From Dyadobacter psychrophilus (GTDB lineage: Bacteria; Bacteroidota; Bacteroidia; Cytophagales; Spirosomataceae), in assembly GCF_900167945.1 (NCBI RefSeq), contig NZ_FUZA01000008.1, positions 62,001 to 126,000 of the forward strand: a DNA stretch of 64,000 bases, read 5' to 3'. Below the pieces are notes generated by a model. That model was not told the origin of the DNA. It worked only from the letters and a program-made list of their open reading frames with translations, and did not search any database. Made by a program: the position numbers and the translations under genes. Shown here piece by piece: positions 17,045 to 26,295 of this stretch. Position 1 is the stretch's first letter. Every line of letters begins with the position of its first letter.

Positions 17045-17053
17045 GTATCTCTC

Positions 17054-18361
17054 TTAAACAGTCGCCGGCAGTGAATATGGCGCTCTGTATTTTCTTGTCA
17101 AATACTTGTTAGCATCGTCGTCATTTACAAATTTTTCCGTTTTTGGATCGAAGGTTAATGCTCTTCCGGTGCGGTATGCGATGTTTCCGAGATGCGCCAG
17201 GCCGGATGATAAGTGAGCGGTTTCTACCGGGCCGTTGACCATCTTTGGATCTTTCGCGATAACAGCGTCTATGAAGTTTTTATAATGGTCACCGCCTGCT
17301 TTGCGCGTTGGGCCGGGCTTCTTTTCTTTTCCAAGGAATGTTTCGTAGAAATCGTAGCCTTTTACCACCATATAGCCCTCGGAACCGTAAAAAATGTTCC
17401 CTATTCCAGTGCCGCCTTCGTCATTGGTCATCCAGGGGCGCACTTCAAATTCAATGATCTTTTTTTCTTTGGGATACACAAATGACGAGGTCAGCACTTC
17501 CGGCGTTTCCTTTGCATCATTCCACAAGAACTTGCCGCCCGAAGACGTGATCTTTTCAGGGAAACTGTCGACGCCGAGACCCCACATACACATATCCGTT
17601 TCGTGAATGCCCTGATTTCCAATGTCTCCGTTGCCGTAGTTCCAATGCCAGTGCCAGTCATAGTGCACATAATTTTTGGAAAAAGGCTTCATTTCGGCGG
17701 GACCCGTCCAAAGATCGTAGTTTAGTCCTGCCGGCACGGGTTCGGTGCCTCTGTCGCCAATGTCCGGCCTCCATTTGTATACCAAACCTCTGGCCATATA
17801 AACATTACCAATCAATCCGTCCCGCAAATGCTTTACTGCTTCCTGCAAAGCCTCTGAGCTGCGTAACTGGACGCCGTGCTGGACAACTCTTTTGTATTTA
17901 TGAGCGGCTTCTACAAGCTTCCGTCCTTCGCTAAGATTATGAGAACCAGGCTTTTCAACATATACATCCTTCCCGGCCTGACATGCCCAGATAGCGGCCA
18001 ATGCATGCCAGTGGTTAGGCGTTGCAATGCTGACCGCGTCGATTGTTTTATCTTCAAAAACCTTCCGAAGATCGTTTTCCGTTTTGACTTTTTTACCCGT
18101 TTTCTCCTCAAATTCCTTTGCCCGCGTTTGCAGCACATTATTGTCGGGATCGCAAAGCGTTGCGACTTCAACATTCGCCAGATTCGTAAATCCTTTGATA
18201 TGGTCCTTTCCGCGGCCATTAACTCCAAGCACCGCTACGCGCAAACGGTCATTCGCACCAAATGCACTTGCCGGGATAATGTATGGAATGGAGAGCGCAA
18301 CTGCGGCCCCGGTGGAATTTTTGATAAAATCCCTGCGCGAAACTTCGTTCTGTTTATTCAT
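17054..18361 (-). CDS. Tat-exported Gfo/Idh/MocA-family oxidoreductase
   Basis: This 435-residue oxidoreductase has a twin-arginine signal (SRRDFIKNSTGAAVALSIP, about residues 8-28), so it should be folded with its NAD(P) in the cytoplasm and then exported. The Rossmann start is RVAVLGVNGRGKDHIKGF. The conserved YVEKPGSHNLSEGRKLV contains the catalytic-type EKP motif. A Gfo/Idh C-terminal domain with WHWHWNYGNGDIGNQGIHETDM follows. The substrate is probably a sugar or sugar derivative, not determinable here. It is 135 bp downstream of the NRAMP-like gene on the same strand. Confidence 0.92.
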   Translation of the reverse strand: MNKQNEVSRRDFIKNSTGAAVALSIPYIIPASAFGANDRLRVAVLGVNGRGKDHIKGFTNLANVEVATLCDPDNNVLQTRAKEFEEKTGKKVKTENDLRKVFEDKTIDAVSIATPNHWHALAAIWACQAGKDVYVEKPGSHNLSEGRKLVEAAHKYKRVVQHGVQLRSSEALQEAVKHLRDGLIGNVYMARGLVYKWRPDIGDRGTEPVPAGLNYDLWTGPAEMKPFSKNYVHYDWHWHWNYGNGDIGNQGIHETDMCMWGLGVDSFPEKITSSGGKFLWNDAKETPEVLTSSFVYPKEKKIIEFEVRPWMTNDEGGTGIGNIFYGSEGYMVVKGYDFYETFLGKEKKPGPTRKAGGDHYKNFIDAVIAKDPKMVNGPVETAHLSSGLAHLGNIAYRTGRALTFDPKTEKFVNDDDANKYLTRKYRAPYSLPATV

Positions 18362-18496
18362 ATTCGGGAGATTTAGGATGGGAACAAGACGAGACTGAAT
18401 GTTAAGACTATATAAATGAGACGATTATTTGGATAAATCCCCTTAGTAACCGATTATAAATAATACCATTATTTTACCGATTAGTACTATTATCCG

Positions 18497-19819
18497 TCAA
18501 AGAATCCGAATAACGCCATATGCACTAACTGTCAGGATGGAGAGGACGCTGATCCAGAAGAAAATATCGTAAGTTAAAGAGGGTTTCAGGGAAGCTGGCA
18601 GTTCTTTGAAACGAAAAACGAGCGAAACATACACGATCAGGAGCAACAGAATGGAAGTTGCTATTCCTCCCAAAATCACCATTAGAACCGGCGATTGGAT
18701 AAACAGAAAAAGTATGCACCACGCGGCAGGTAAAATCCATGAAAGGATCGCTATGCTTTTACGCTGGTTTTCCACAGAATTAAATTTCATCCAGCCCAAC
18801 TCTCCAAATGCATCTCCCCAAACCCTGGCCCAGCTCGCCGTTGCTGTGAAAAGTGTGGAGTATAGTACAAAAAAAGCACCCACCAGAAAGACGTTCTTTG
18901 CCCAGGGCCCGAGCGTTTCCGTAAAGATGCGTGACAACACTTCTATCATTTCATAGCCTTCCGGAACAGCGCCTCCGCTATGCAAGACCGCCGCGCCCAA
19001 CAAGTAAAATGCAGCAGTAACAATCGTATAGACGACCATTGACAACACAGCATCCAGATACATCACATTAAACCAGCCTTTTGCCCGGTCCGCCCATTCC
19101 TTAGTCCCGTCATTTGGGCCGGTGTAGGCCGCATAACCTTTTTCTATACACCAATAATTGTAATACATAATCTCGTCCCCGCCCACCCCGGTGATGCCGA
19201 ATGCACCAAAAGCGATCGCAACCAAACTGGTTGGTAACGAAAATTGAAGACCTTCCTTAATCTGATCCCAATGAATGGCATATTGGGTGCCCTGCAAGAG
19301 AATCAATGATATGAGAATGATGCCGGTAAAAAGAATGATCATTACCAATGATCCCTTTTCCACAGGTCCATAATGCCCGCGATAGACAAGAAATGAAGTA
19401 ATTAAAACGGAAAGAATAGCCCAGACATTAACCGGAATAGCGGGCCAGGCCATGTTCAAAACAATGGCTACGCCGCCGACGATTCCGCCCACCTGCAATA
19501 ATTTCAACCCTTGTAAAGAAAGCCATAACCAGATGCTCCAATGTGCTTTTCCCCATTTGCGACCCGGCAACTGGTTGAAGTTATGCATCATGAACGTGCC
19601 TGTGTAAATGGCATTCTTACCAAATTCCAGTTGCAACGCCACTTTAACCAAACAGCTTACAATAATGACCCAGAAAGTGATGAAACCGGCCTTAGCACCC
19701 AGTGCAGTGGTGGCAATGAGCTCACCTGAACCCACAATCGCTGCGGAAAGTATGAAACCGGGGCCGAGATATTTTAGTCTTCCGGCAAATGTGGAAGGAG
19801 GAGAAAGAATCCTGCTCAT
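18497..19819 (-). CDS. NRAMP-like transporter with altered metal-binding motifs
   Basis: This is a 440-residue integral membrane protein with about 11 hydrophobic helices. The N-terminal LGPGFILSAAIVGSGELIATTALGA aligns with NRAMP helix 1, but the metal motif DPGN is GSGE (residues 30-33). In the region of helix 6, where NRAMPs have MPH, this protein has FGITGVGGDEIMYYNY. The fold is therefore NRAMP-like while the canonical Mn/Fe site is missing. The Glu33 and the DE pair could form a different cation site (inference). Neighbours give no direct clue to the substrate. Confidence 0.82.
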   Translation of the reverse strand: MSRILSPPSTFAGRLKYLGPGFILSAAIVGSGELIATTALGAKAGFITFWVIIVSCLVKVALQLEFGKNAIYTGTFMMHNFNQLPGRKWGKAHWSIWLWLSLQGLKLLQVGGIVGGVAIVLNMAWPAIPVNVWAILSVLITSFLVYRGHYGPVEKGSLVMIILFTGIILISLILLQGTQYAIHWDQIKEGLQFSLPTSLVAIAFGAFGITGVGGDEIMYYNYWCIEKGYAAYTGPNDGTKEWADRAKGWFNVMYLDAVLSMVVYTIVTAAFYLLGAAVLHSGGAVPEGYEMIEVLSRIFTETLGPWAKNVFLVGAFFVLYSTLFTATASWARVWGDAFGELGWMKFNSVENQRKSIAILSWILPAAWCILFLFIQSPVLMVILGGIATSILLLLIVYVSLVFRFKELPASLKPSLTYDIFFWISVLSILTVSAYGVIRIL

Positions 19820-19885
19820 CTTGAAGCTTTCTTCTGAAAAGCAACACGATGCGCAGGACTACTTTTATTGTTAATCAACTATTAA

Positions 19886-21346
19886 TCAAAGATTACCAAC
19901 GGCCTGATGGATCTGCTTGACCGTATCTTCGTAATTATCGTCATTGGGTAACCCAAACAGCGACTTTTCCTTAATGATCTTGGCAACGTTCTCAGGAACG
20001 AGCTGTTCCCATCCCGGCTCGCCTCTTTTGATCTTTTCAAGCACGCTGTCCGTAGTAATGTGCATATGCTCCTTGTTGTAATTGACAATGTCCTCAATCT
20101 TGTCATTGATAACCAGATATTGAAACAATGGCCTCAAATGATCCGGAACGACGAAATTGGCACAACTATAAACCGATCCGTCGGGTTGTAATGTAGGGTA
20201 AATGAAGAGCTTAACTTTCCTGCTGAAAAGGGTCGCGAAAGATTCCAGAATTCCCCCGGGAAGCGATTGATAATGTTTTTCTTCAAAAATATCCTGCAAG
20301 CTCGGACTTCCCAGCAGCAATCCCGCTTTCAGTTTGGTCAGTCGCGAAAGATAGGCCACCAGACGATAATACTCGTGGTGATTGGAGATCATTACCATGT
20401 GTCCCAGTGAACAAAGAATGTCCACACGGTCCAGAAAATCCTTTTCGTCAATATCGCGGTCACCGCTTTTGAGGTTATGCAATGTAAGCTCAGAAATCAG
20501 CACGACTTTGGACTCATCCACATCCTCCTCATCCAGGAACTGCTTCTGACCATTGCTGATTAGGTCAATATGGACATTGGTAATGGGCCTTAACCGGCCG
20601 CGCATCATCAGAATGTGCTTTTTATATAATGCTTCCGAAGGCTGCAAAACACCACCGTCGCTGCCAAACAAGGCTGCATCCGTAAAACCGTTTTTTACAA
20701 GCCGGAGACTCATCAGCCGGTTATCCACTTTGGCAAAATCCGGCCCGCTGAAACGTACCATATCAATTTCAATGCGATCCGTCGTAAGATCGTCCATTAA
20801 TGATATCAGAAGGGTTTCCGGTGATTTATAATAGAAAAAACAACCATACATCAGGTTGACCCCAATGATCCCCAAAGCCTGCTGCTGCAAAATATTCTCA
20901 TCATCACGCATCCGCACGTGGATCACGACGTAATTTGTCGGGCCCATGGGCGAAAGCTGAAACTGCAATCCGATCCAGCCATGCGATTCATTGGTTTTCT
21001 GGAAATTGAGGGCAACAACGGTGTTGGCAAATGCAAAAAACTGACTCTCTTCACCCCGCTTTTCGGAAAGGCGTTTTTCCACAAGATTGTACTCGCGGTT
21101 GAGCATTTTCATCAGGCGGGACTCCACCACGTATCTTCCGCCCTCTTCCGTTCCATATATTGCATCACTGAAAGTCATATCATAAGCAGACATGGTCTTC
21201 GCTACTGTTCCCGACGCCCCGCCTGCCTTAAAAAAATAAGCAGCTGTTTCCTGACCTGCCCCTATTTCTGCAAAAGACCCATAAATCCTGCGATCCAGGT
21301 TGATCCTTAACGCTTTTTGTTTTGTACCAAGATTCTTTTCGTACAT
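19886..21346 (-). CDS. Conserved protein of unknown function, 486 residues
   Basis: This is a soluble, full-length conserved protein opening with KNLGTKQKALRINLDRRIYGSFAEIG and carrying GAGQETAAYFFKAGGASGTVAKTMSAYD. It has no signal peptide or membrane segment. From memory, relatives occur in Bacteroidota and Cyanobacteria and some database copies are labelled nicotinate-nucleotide adenylyltransferase. I find no HxGH nucleotidyltransferase motif or ATP-binding loop that would justify that name. It lies 66 bp upstream of the NRAMP-like gene, co-directional. The 148 bp upstream contain the inverted repeat AACTGTAT (21348-21355) / ATACAGTT (21395-21402). Confidence 0.75.
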   Translation of the reverse strand: MYEKNLGTKQKALRINLDRRIYGSFAEIGAGQETAAYFFKAGGASGTVAKTMSAYDMTFSDAIYGTEEGGRYVVESRLMKMLNREYNLVEKRLSEKRGEESQFFAFANTVVALNFQKTNESHGWIGLQFQLSPMGPTNYVVIHVRMRDDENILQQQALGIIGVNLMYGCFFYYKSPETLLISLMDDLTTDRIEIDMVRFSGPDFAKVDNRLMSLRLVKNGFTDAALFGSDGGVLQPSEALYKKHILMMRGRLRPITNVHIDLISNGQKQFLDEEDVDESKVVLISELTLHNLKSGDRDIDEKDFLDRVDILCSLGHMVMISNHHEYYRLVAYLSRLTKLKAGLLLGSPSLQDIFEEKHYQSLPGGILESFATLFSRKVKLFIYPTLQPDGSVYSCANFVVPDHLRPLFQYLVINDKIEDIVNYNKEHMHITTDSVLEKIKRGEPGWEQLVPENVAKIIKEKSLFGLPNDDNYEDTVKQIHQAVGNL

Positions 21347-21494
21347 AACTGTATATTAGTAAGATGAAAAGCAATATGTGTAAATATAAGAAAAATACAG
21401 TTAACAGTTGATTATGGCTGACTGACTTCAACTACTAAAAAGGAAAAGTTCTATAATTATTGTTCTTGCCAATGCCTAATGTTAATTCATCGAT

Positions 21495-21899
21495 ATGGAT
21501 GCGTACACTACTCATTTGTTCACATATGGCACCTTGATGCGGGGTTTTGATAACCCCTTTGCAGAACGGCTTCAAAATAACTCCGTATATGAGGGAAAAG
21601 GATATTTCCCTGGTTTGCTTTATCTGATTTCCTGGTATCCGGGCGCGATTTACGACGCTGATTCTGTATCAAAAGTACACGGGGAGATTTACAGGCTTTC
21701 CACGTTCGAAGCCGTGATCCCGGAACTGGACGATTATGAAGACGTTTTTGAAGATGAACAAAGCAGCTTATATGTCCGCAAAACAGTGTCGATCATCAAA
21801 GAGAGCGGCGAGACGATCAATTGCTGGGTATATCTTTATAACCAGCCGGTAACCGGTCTGCCATTAATCGAGGAAGGCTGTTTCAAGCATTTGCATTAA
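21495..21899 (+). CDS. Gamma-glutamylcyclotransferase-like (AIG2/GGCT) protein
   Basis: This is a 134-residue single-domain protein with the GGCT substrate loop LFTYGTLMRGF near the N-terminus and the conserved acidic region VIPELDDYEDVFEDE, where the catalytic Glu of the family lies. Family members cyclise gamma-glutamyl amines or peptides to 5-oxoproline. The gene overlaps the convergent coaX gene by 17 bp (21883-21899). Confidence 0.87.
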   Translation: MDAYTTHLFTYGTLMRGFDNPFAERLQNNSVYEGKGYFPGLLYLISWYPGAIYDADSVSKVHGEIYRLSTFEAVIPELDDYEDVFEDEQSSLYVRKTVSIIKESGETINCWVYLYNQPVTGLPLIEEGCFKHLH

Positions 21900-22656
21900 G
21901 GCGCTCGCCGATGATCCTGAGGCCGTCCAGTGTTAAATTATTGTCAATTTCTACGAACTCGTCCTGCAATGTTTCAATGATGGAAGAAAGTCCGCCGGTG
22001 GCAACGGCAATGCATTCGCCTCCCATTTCCTGCCTGATCCGCTGCAAAAGTGATTTAACTAGGCCTTCGTAGCCTAATAAAATACCTGCCTGGATCGCTT
22101 CCGTTGTGTTTTTTCCAATGGCTGTTTTGGGTAAAACCAGCGGCACTTCCGGTAATTGGGCCGTGTTTGCAAAAAGCGCTTTCACTGCCGTCATAAGCCC
22201 GGGAAGAATCGCTACGCCGAGGATTTTCCGGTCTTTTGAAACCGTTGTGAATGTTAATGCTGTTCCAAAATCCACCACTACGCAATTTTCCCGGTAACGC
22301 GTCATCACCGCAACGGAATTGGCAATCAGGTCAGCGCCTATCTCGTGTGGATGGTTAATGGCAATAGAAAGATCCGGATAAATGTCGGGGCCCACGACGA
22401 TGATCTCATCGCCAAACATGGAGCGCAGCACTTTTTGAATAATGGGCGTCATAGCCGGAACTACGCTGCTCAGCACCACCGTATCCACATCGCCGAACCA
22501 TAATCCTGCTTCCAAAAAATGCAGTCTGAGCCGGGATTCATAATGTGTTTCATTTTCCTGGACTAGCGAGCGCATGCGCCAGATATATTCCCAGTCATCC
22601 GATTGGTAAAGCCCAAAAACAGTGTCGGTGTTACCAACATCAACGGCTAAAAGCAT
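21883..22656 (-). CDS. coaX: Type III pantothenate kinase
   Basis: This 257-residue enzyme catalyses the first step of coenzyme A synthesis. The N-terminal phosphate loop is DVGNTDTVFGLY. HPHEIGADLIANSVA holds the conserved GADR-type motif, here GADL. VVVDFGTALTFTTVS is the second acidic motif. The protein belongs to the ASKHA fold. Its 3' end overlaps the convergent GGCT-like gene. Confidence 0.95.
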   Translation of the reverse strand: MLLAVDVGNTDTVFGLYQSDDWEYIWRMRSLVQENETHYESRLRLHFLEAGLWFGDVDTVVLSSVVPAMTPIIQKVLRSMFGDEIIVVGPDIYPDLSIAINHPHEIGADLIANSVAVMTRYRENCVVVDFGTALTFTTVSKDRKILGVAILPGLMTAVKALFANTAQLPEVPLVLPKTAIGKNTTEAIQAGILLGYEGLVKSLLQRIRQEMGGECIAVATGGLSSIIETLQDEFVEIDNNLTLDGLRIIGERLNANA

Positions 22657-22776
22657 AGCAAAGAATTTACAATTGCAGACAAATTAAAGGCATTAATCTA
22701 TAATTTTAGCAAAAAATGTGCGTAATGCCTCCTGGCTGTTTTTCTTTCCATCGAAATATCCGTTACCAAAAGTTAT

Positions 22777-25695
22777 ATGCACCGCTTCTATCGTTATTGG
22801 TTTGCTTTACTGACTGCTTTTCCATTTTTCAATTCATTTGTATCCCGCGCCCAGACTATCCCGGAATGGCAGGACCCGCAGGTTTTCAGCGTTAACACCG
22901 AAAAACCACGTGCCGATTTCCTGCCTTATCCTGACGAAAAAAGCGCATTATCCGCAGACAAAAAAACATCCTCGGTTCGCTCATTAAACGGAACCTGGAA
23001 ATTCAAATGGGCTTCCCACCCATCCAAAGCGATGCCCCAATTTTTTGACCCCAATGTGCAGGACGCGGGTTGGGAAAACATTCCCGTGCCCTCTAACTGG
23101 CAGATGATAGGAGCCCGCGAAGGCCGCAAGTACGACCAGCCGATTTTTACCGATAGCAACCAACCTTTCAAGTCACCACCGCGCATTCAGGCAGATACCA
23201 ATGCTGTGGGCATGTACAGGACCACATTTAATGTTTCGGACGATGTGAAGAGCAAGGAAATGTTCTTACAATTCGCCGGTGTGCAATCTGCTTGTTATGT
23301 GTGGCTGAATGGCGTCGCGATCGGTTATCACGAGGACGGCATGACGCCTTTTGAATTTAATATTACCGAAGATGTAAAGCAAGGTCTTAATCATCTGGCC
23401 GTTCAGGTAATTAACTGGTCCGATGGCAGTTACCTCGAAAATCCTAACCATTGGCGGTTGTCAGGGATTTTCAGGGATGTAAATCTGCTTGTACGCCCAA
23501 AGGTTCTCCTTGCCGATTTTTCAGTCAGAACGCTTTTGGATGCAAATCAGGAACATGCGACATTGAAACTCAGCGCTTTTGTGAAAAATTATACGGAGCA
23601 GGCGATTCACGCACATCAGATCTTATTCACATTGTACGATGCCAACAAATCCGTTGTTGTCACGCCTGTCAGCCAAATGGTAGGCAAGCTCGACCCGGCA
23701 AAAGAAGGTGCAGTGCGTGTGGATATTCCCATTCCAAATCCAGTCAAATGGACAGCGGAAACGCCTTATTTGTACACATTGTCCGTTCAATTAATGAATT
23801 CGGATGGAAAGGTGATCGAAGCCACAAGCCAGGCCGTTGGTTTCAGGGAAGTGAAAATAAGAAGCGGCCAGTTGCTGCTGAACGGAAAAGTGATTACCGT
23901 CAAGGGTGTCAACAGGCGGGAATTTGATCCTGAAACGGGTATGGTAATGAGCCGCGAGACCATGATCAATGACATTACATTGATGAAGCAGCACAACATT
24001 AATGCAGTTAGGACTACGCATTATCCCAACACTTCTGAATGGTATGAACTCTGCGACCAATACGGGCTTTATGTGATCGATGAAGCCAACATTGATGACC
24101 ACGAAATTTCAGGGCAGAACATTGTCCTGGCCGATCTGCCACAATGGCGCTCGGCATTTTTGGCGCGGGGCAATGCGATGATAGAACGGGATAAAAATCA
24201 TCCTTCGGTGATCAGCTGGTCATTAGGAAATGAATTGAAAACAGGGAAAAATTTCATGGATATGGCCGATTACATTGCCCTTGCCGATCCGACACGACCA
24301 GTTGACAAGCATCCAACCGTGCTGAACGACTTTGGATTAAACTGGATAGATGAGAAATTAAGTCTCAACAAGCCCGAACGCATTCCTCAGCCAGAGCTCA
24401 ATGAGATTAAAAAGCGCTATCAGTTTATAAAATTTGAATCACCCGACACAATGCGCATCGGCGAGAAGACGGTAAGCATACTGAATAACTACGATTTTCT
24501 ACCATTGAATGTGTTTGAGCTGGTGTGGTCTGTCCTGGAAAACGGAAAGGTTATTGGAAAGCCGGGAGTGATCAATAATCTAAATGCTGCGCCAAGGCAG
24601 CGGCAACAAATTTCAATCCCTTATGAATTGCCGGCAACGCAAAAACCGGGCGCTGAATATTTCCTGAATATCAGTATACGGATGAAAGACGGCACATTCT
24701 GGGCGCCGAAAGCGCACGAAGTTGCGTGGCATCAAATAGCCATTATAAAACCGCAACAACAAGCTCCTGTTCTTAGCCTTTATAATGAGAAACCACTTCG
24801 CGTAGCGCAGATCAGCGCTGGCCGCGTCTCGATTACCGGCCAGGATTTTGCGGTAACATTCGATAAAAGAGAGGGAATGATCTCTTTTAAAAATAAGAAG
24901 GACGAAATGTTGCAAACACTGCCTGAAACGCTGGAAACGACAAATTCAGAGATGAAAACGCAACGATTGACACCAACTGTTTACAAAGTAACTATCAATA
25001 ACACACGCCCAGGCAATGCTGGTGAAGTAGCGGTCGCTTCGGAATACATTGTTTATGCAACGGGCGATATTTATATCAAAAAAACTTTCAGCCCGGCCAA
25101 CTCGTGGCATTCGATTATGAGGTCAAGCCCGCAATTGAGTATGCTGGCTATGTTTAATAAATCACAGTGGTACGGAAGCGATTCTTACACCAGCCAAAGT
25201 GCGAATGGAAAAATCGGGCTACACAGTGGAACGGTCCTGGAACCACATTTTATCAATATAATGCCGCTGGCGAATGGGAAAAGCACAAATGTTCGCTGGA
25301 CCAGCATTACCAATCAGGAAGGGACAGGTTTGTTGGCAGTCAGTGACACGGCTTATCATTTTAACGCTCCTGGGTATACGAACCATGGTCAAACGGCTCC
25401 GAACGAGGATCGATCTACACTGGCAGACAAAGCAACATTCAGCTACGCATTCCGCCTCAAACCAATTGACAACACGTCCAACATTGAACAGATCGCAGCT
25501 TATACATTGCCTTATGTCGATCAGAAATCTGATTCAAATGTAGCTGCGGGCACTGTAAGCGACCCTGATTCAGAAGAGGAAGAACCCGCAGAAGAAGTGG
25601 TTGCAGCGCCCGTTAGAAAGCCTGTGGTACGGAAAGCCCCGGTTAGGAAAAAGCCAACTTACAAACGTAAATCTTCGCGGCGCAGGAGAAGGTAG
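22777..25695 (+). CDS. GH2 LacZ-type beta-galactosidase homologue lacking the nucleophile segment (probable pseudoenzyme)
   Basis: This is a 972-residue secreted protein with a signal peptide (about residues 1-25), the GH2 sugar-binding domain, an Ig-like domain, the TIM-barrel start, DUF4981-like and Bgal_small_N-like C-terminal domains. The acid/base Glu486 (SWSLGNE) and the Mg ligands Glu436 and His442 (DEANIDDH) are kept. Between DPTRPV (504-509) and the conserved 'NEIKKRYQF' (about 542) only some 30 residues remain, whereas LacZ has about 140 there including the nucleophile motif LCEYAHAMGN. NRHEH is changed to NRREF (379-383). The NFWRAPTDND and WYGRGP-ENY motifs are also gone. The tail is acidic, then very basic (many K/R, ending SSRRRRR). 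The reading frame is intact, so this is a divergent protein rather than a broken gene. A binding role is possible. Confidence 0.85.
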   Translation: MHRFYRYWFALLTAFPFFNSFVSRAQTIPEWQDPQVFSVNTEKPRADFLPYPDEKSALSADKKTSSVRSLNGTWKFKWASHPSKAMPQFFDPNVQDAGWENIPVPSNWQMIGAREGRKYDQPIFTDSNQPFKSPPRIQADTNAVGMYRTTFNVSDDVKSKEMFLQFAGVQSACYVWLNGVAIGYHEDGMTPFEFNITEDVKQGLNHLAVQVINWSDGSYLENPNHWRLSGIFRDVNLLVRPKVLLADFSVRTLLDANQEHATLKLSAFVKNYTEQAIHAHQILFTLYDANKSVVVTPVSQMVGKLDPAKEGAVRVDIPIPNPVKWTAETPYLYTLSVQLMNSDGKVIEATSQAVGFREVKIRSGQLLLNGKVITVKGVNRREFDPETGMVMSRETMINDITLMKQHNINAVRTTHYPNTSEWYELCDQYGLYVIDEANIDDHEISGQNIVLADLPQWRSAFLARGNAMIERDKNHPSVISWSLGNELKTGKNFMDMADYIALADPTRPVDKHPTVLNDFGLNWIDEKLSLNKPERIPQPELNEIKKRYQFIKFESPDTMRIGEKTVSILNNYDFLPLNVFELVWSVLENGKVIGKPGVINNLNAAPRQRQQISIPYELPATQKPGAEYFLNISIRMKDGTFWAPKAHEVAWHQIAIIKPQQQAPVLSLYNEKPLRVAQISAGRVSITGQDFAVTFDKREGMISFKNKKDEMLQTLPETLETTNSEMKTQRLTPTVYKVTINNTRPGNAGEVAVASEYIVYATGDIYIKKTFSPANSWHSIMRSSPQLSMLAMFNKSQWYGSDSYTSQSANGKIGLHSGTVLEPHFINIMPLANGKSTNVRWTSITNQEGTGLLAVSDTAYHFNAPGYTNHGQTAPNEDRSTLADKATFSYAFRLKPIDNTSNIEQIAAYTLPYVDQKSDSNVAAGTVSDPDSEEEEPAEEVVAAPVRKPVVRKAPVRKKPTYKRKSSRRRRR

Positions 25696-25724
25696 GCTTA
25701 CCAAGATTAAAAATTTAGAAAGTC

Positions 25725-26285
25725 TTAACGCGGAGCAAGCACATATTGCGCTTTCACACTGATAACCTGCGCTATTTTCACAAAAACGACCTGTGGCACT
25801 TCAATTTTGTGATCGGTTAATGGCACCTCAAAGTCGGAGTTAATGGTAATTTTGCCGCCTTCTATTTTCATTTTTCCCTTGATAGTCCGTTCTTTGGTAA
25901 CCCCATGAACGGTGAATTTTCCTGTTGCCGAAACATCATATTGGCCATCTTTCGTATAATCAGGCGCATTATCTACTTTTCCGCTGAACGTTGCGGTCGG
26001 ATATTTAGCCGATTCAATGTAGTTTTCGTTGAAATGCTCCTGCATGAGTTTATTCGGAAAACTAAACTCCCGCATGTTCATTCTAATGGCAATCTCATTG
26101 TTGGCGGTGTTCAAAATCACCTGACTTTTCTTGTTCTCCGCATTCACATTTTCCAGGGGCGTTTCGGAAGAGAATTTCGTATTACCAGTGGACGTGGCGA
26201 ACTTTCCCTGCGCCAGAAGCGGCCGGAAAGGCATAGCGGAAGTAAGCACGGTTACGAAAACCATGGCTAATAGATGCGTTTTCAT
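25725..26285 (-). CDS. YceI-family secreted lipid-binding protein
   Basis: This 186-residue protein has an N-terminal signal peptide (cleavage near LLAQG) and a YceI lipocalin-like beta-barrel, with the typical YPTATFSGKVDN and TVHGVTKERTIKGKMKIEGG. Family members bind polyprenyl or quinone-like lipids in the periplasm. It is the last gene of the Rieske-DUF5777-YceI run, only 10 bp after the DUF5777 gene, which suggests cotranscription. Confidence 0.92.
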   Translation of the reverse strand: MKTHLLAMVFVTVLTSAMPFRPLLAQGKFATSTGNTKFSSETPLENVNAENKKSQVILNTANNEIAIRMNMREFSFPNKLMQEHFNENYIESAKYPTATFSGKVDNAPDYTKDGQYDVSATGKFTVHGVTKERTIKGKMKIEGGKITINSDFEVPLTDHKIEVPQVVFVKIAQVISVKAQYVLAPR

Positions 26286-26295
26286 AATTGTTTAG

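Noticed and set aside
19886..21346. Nicotinate-nucleotide adenylyltransferase or TonB-receptor label
   Set aside because: No HxGH motif, no signal peptide and no barrel or plug sequence can be seen.
22777..25695. GH2 gene as a frameshifted pseudogene
   Set aside because: The frame is continuous over 972 codons, with domains present on both sides of the missing segment.
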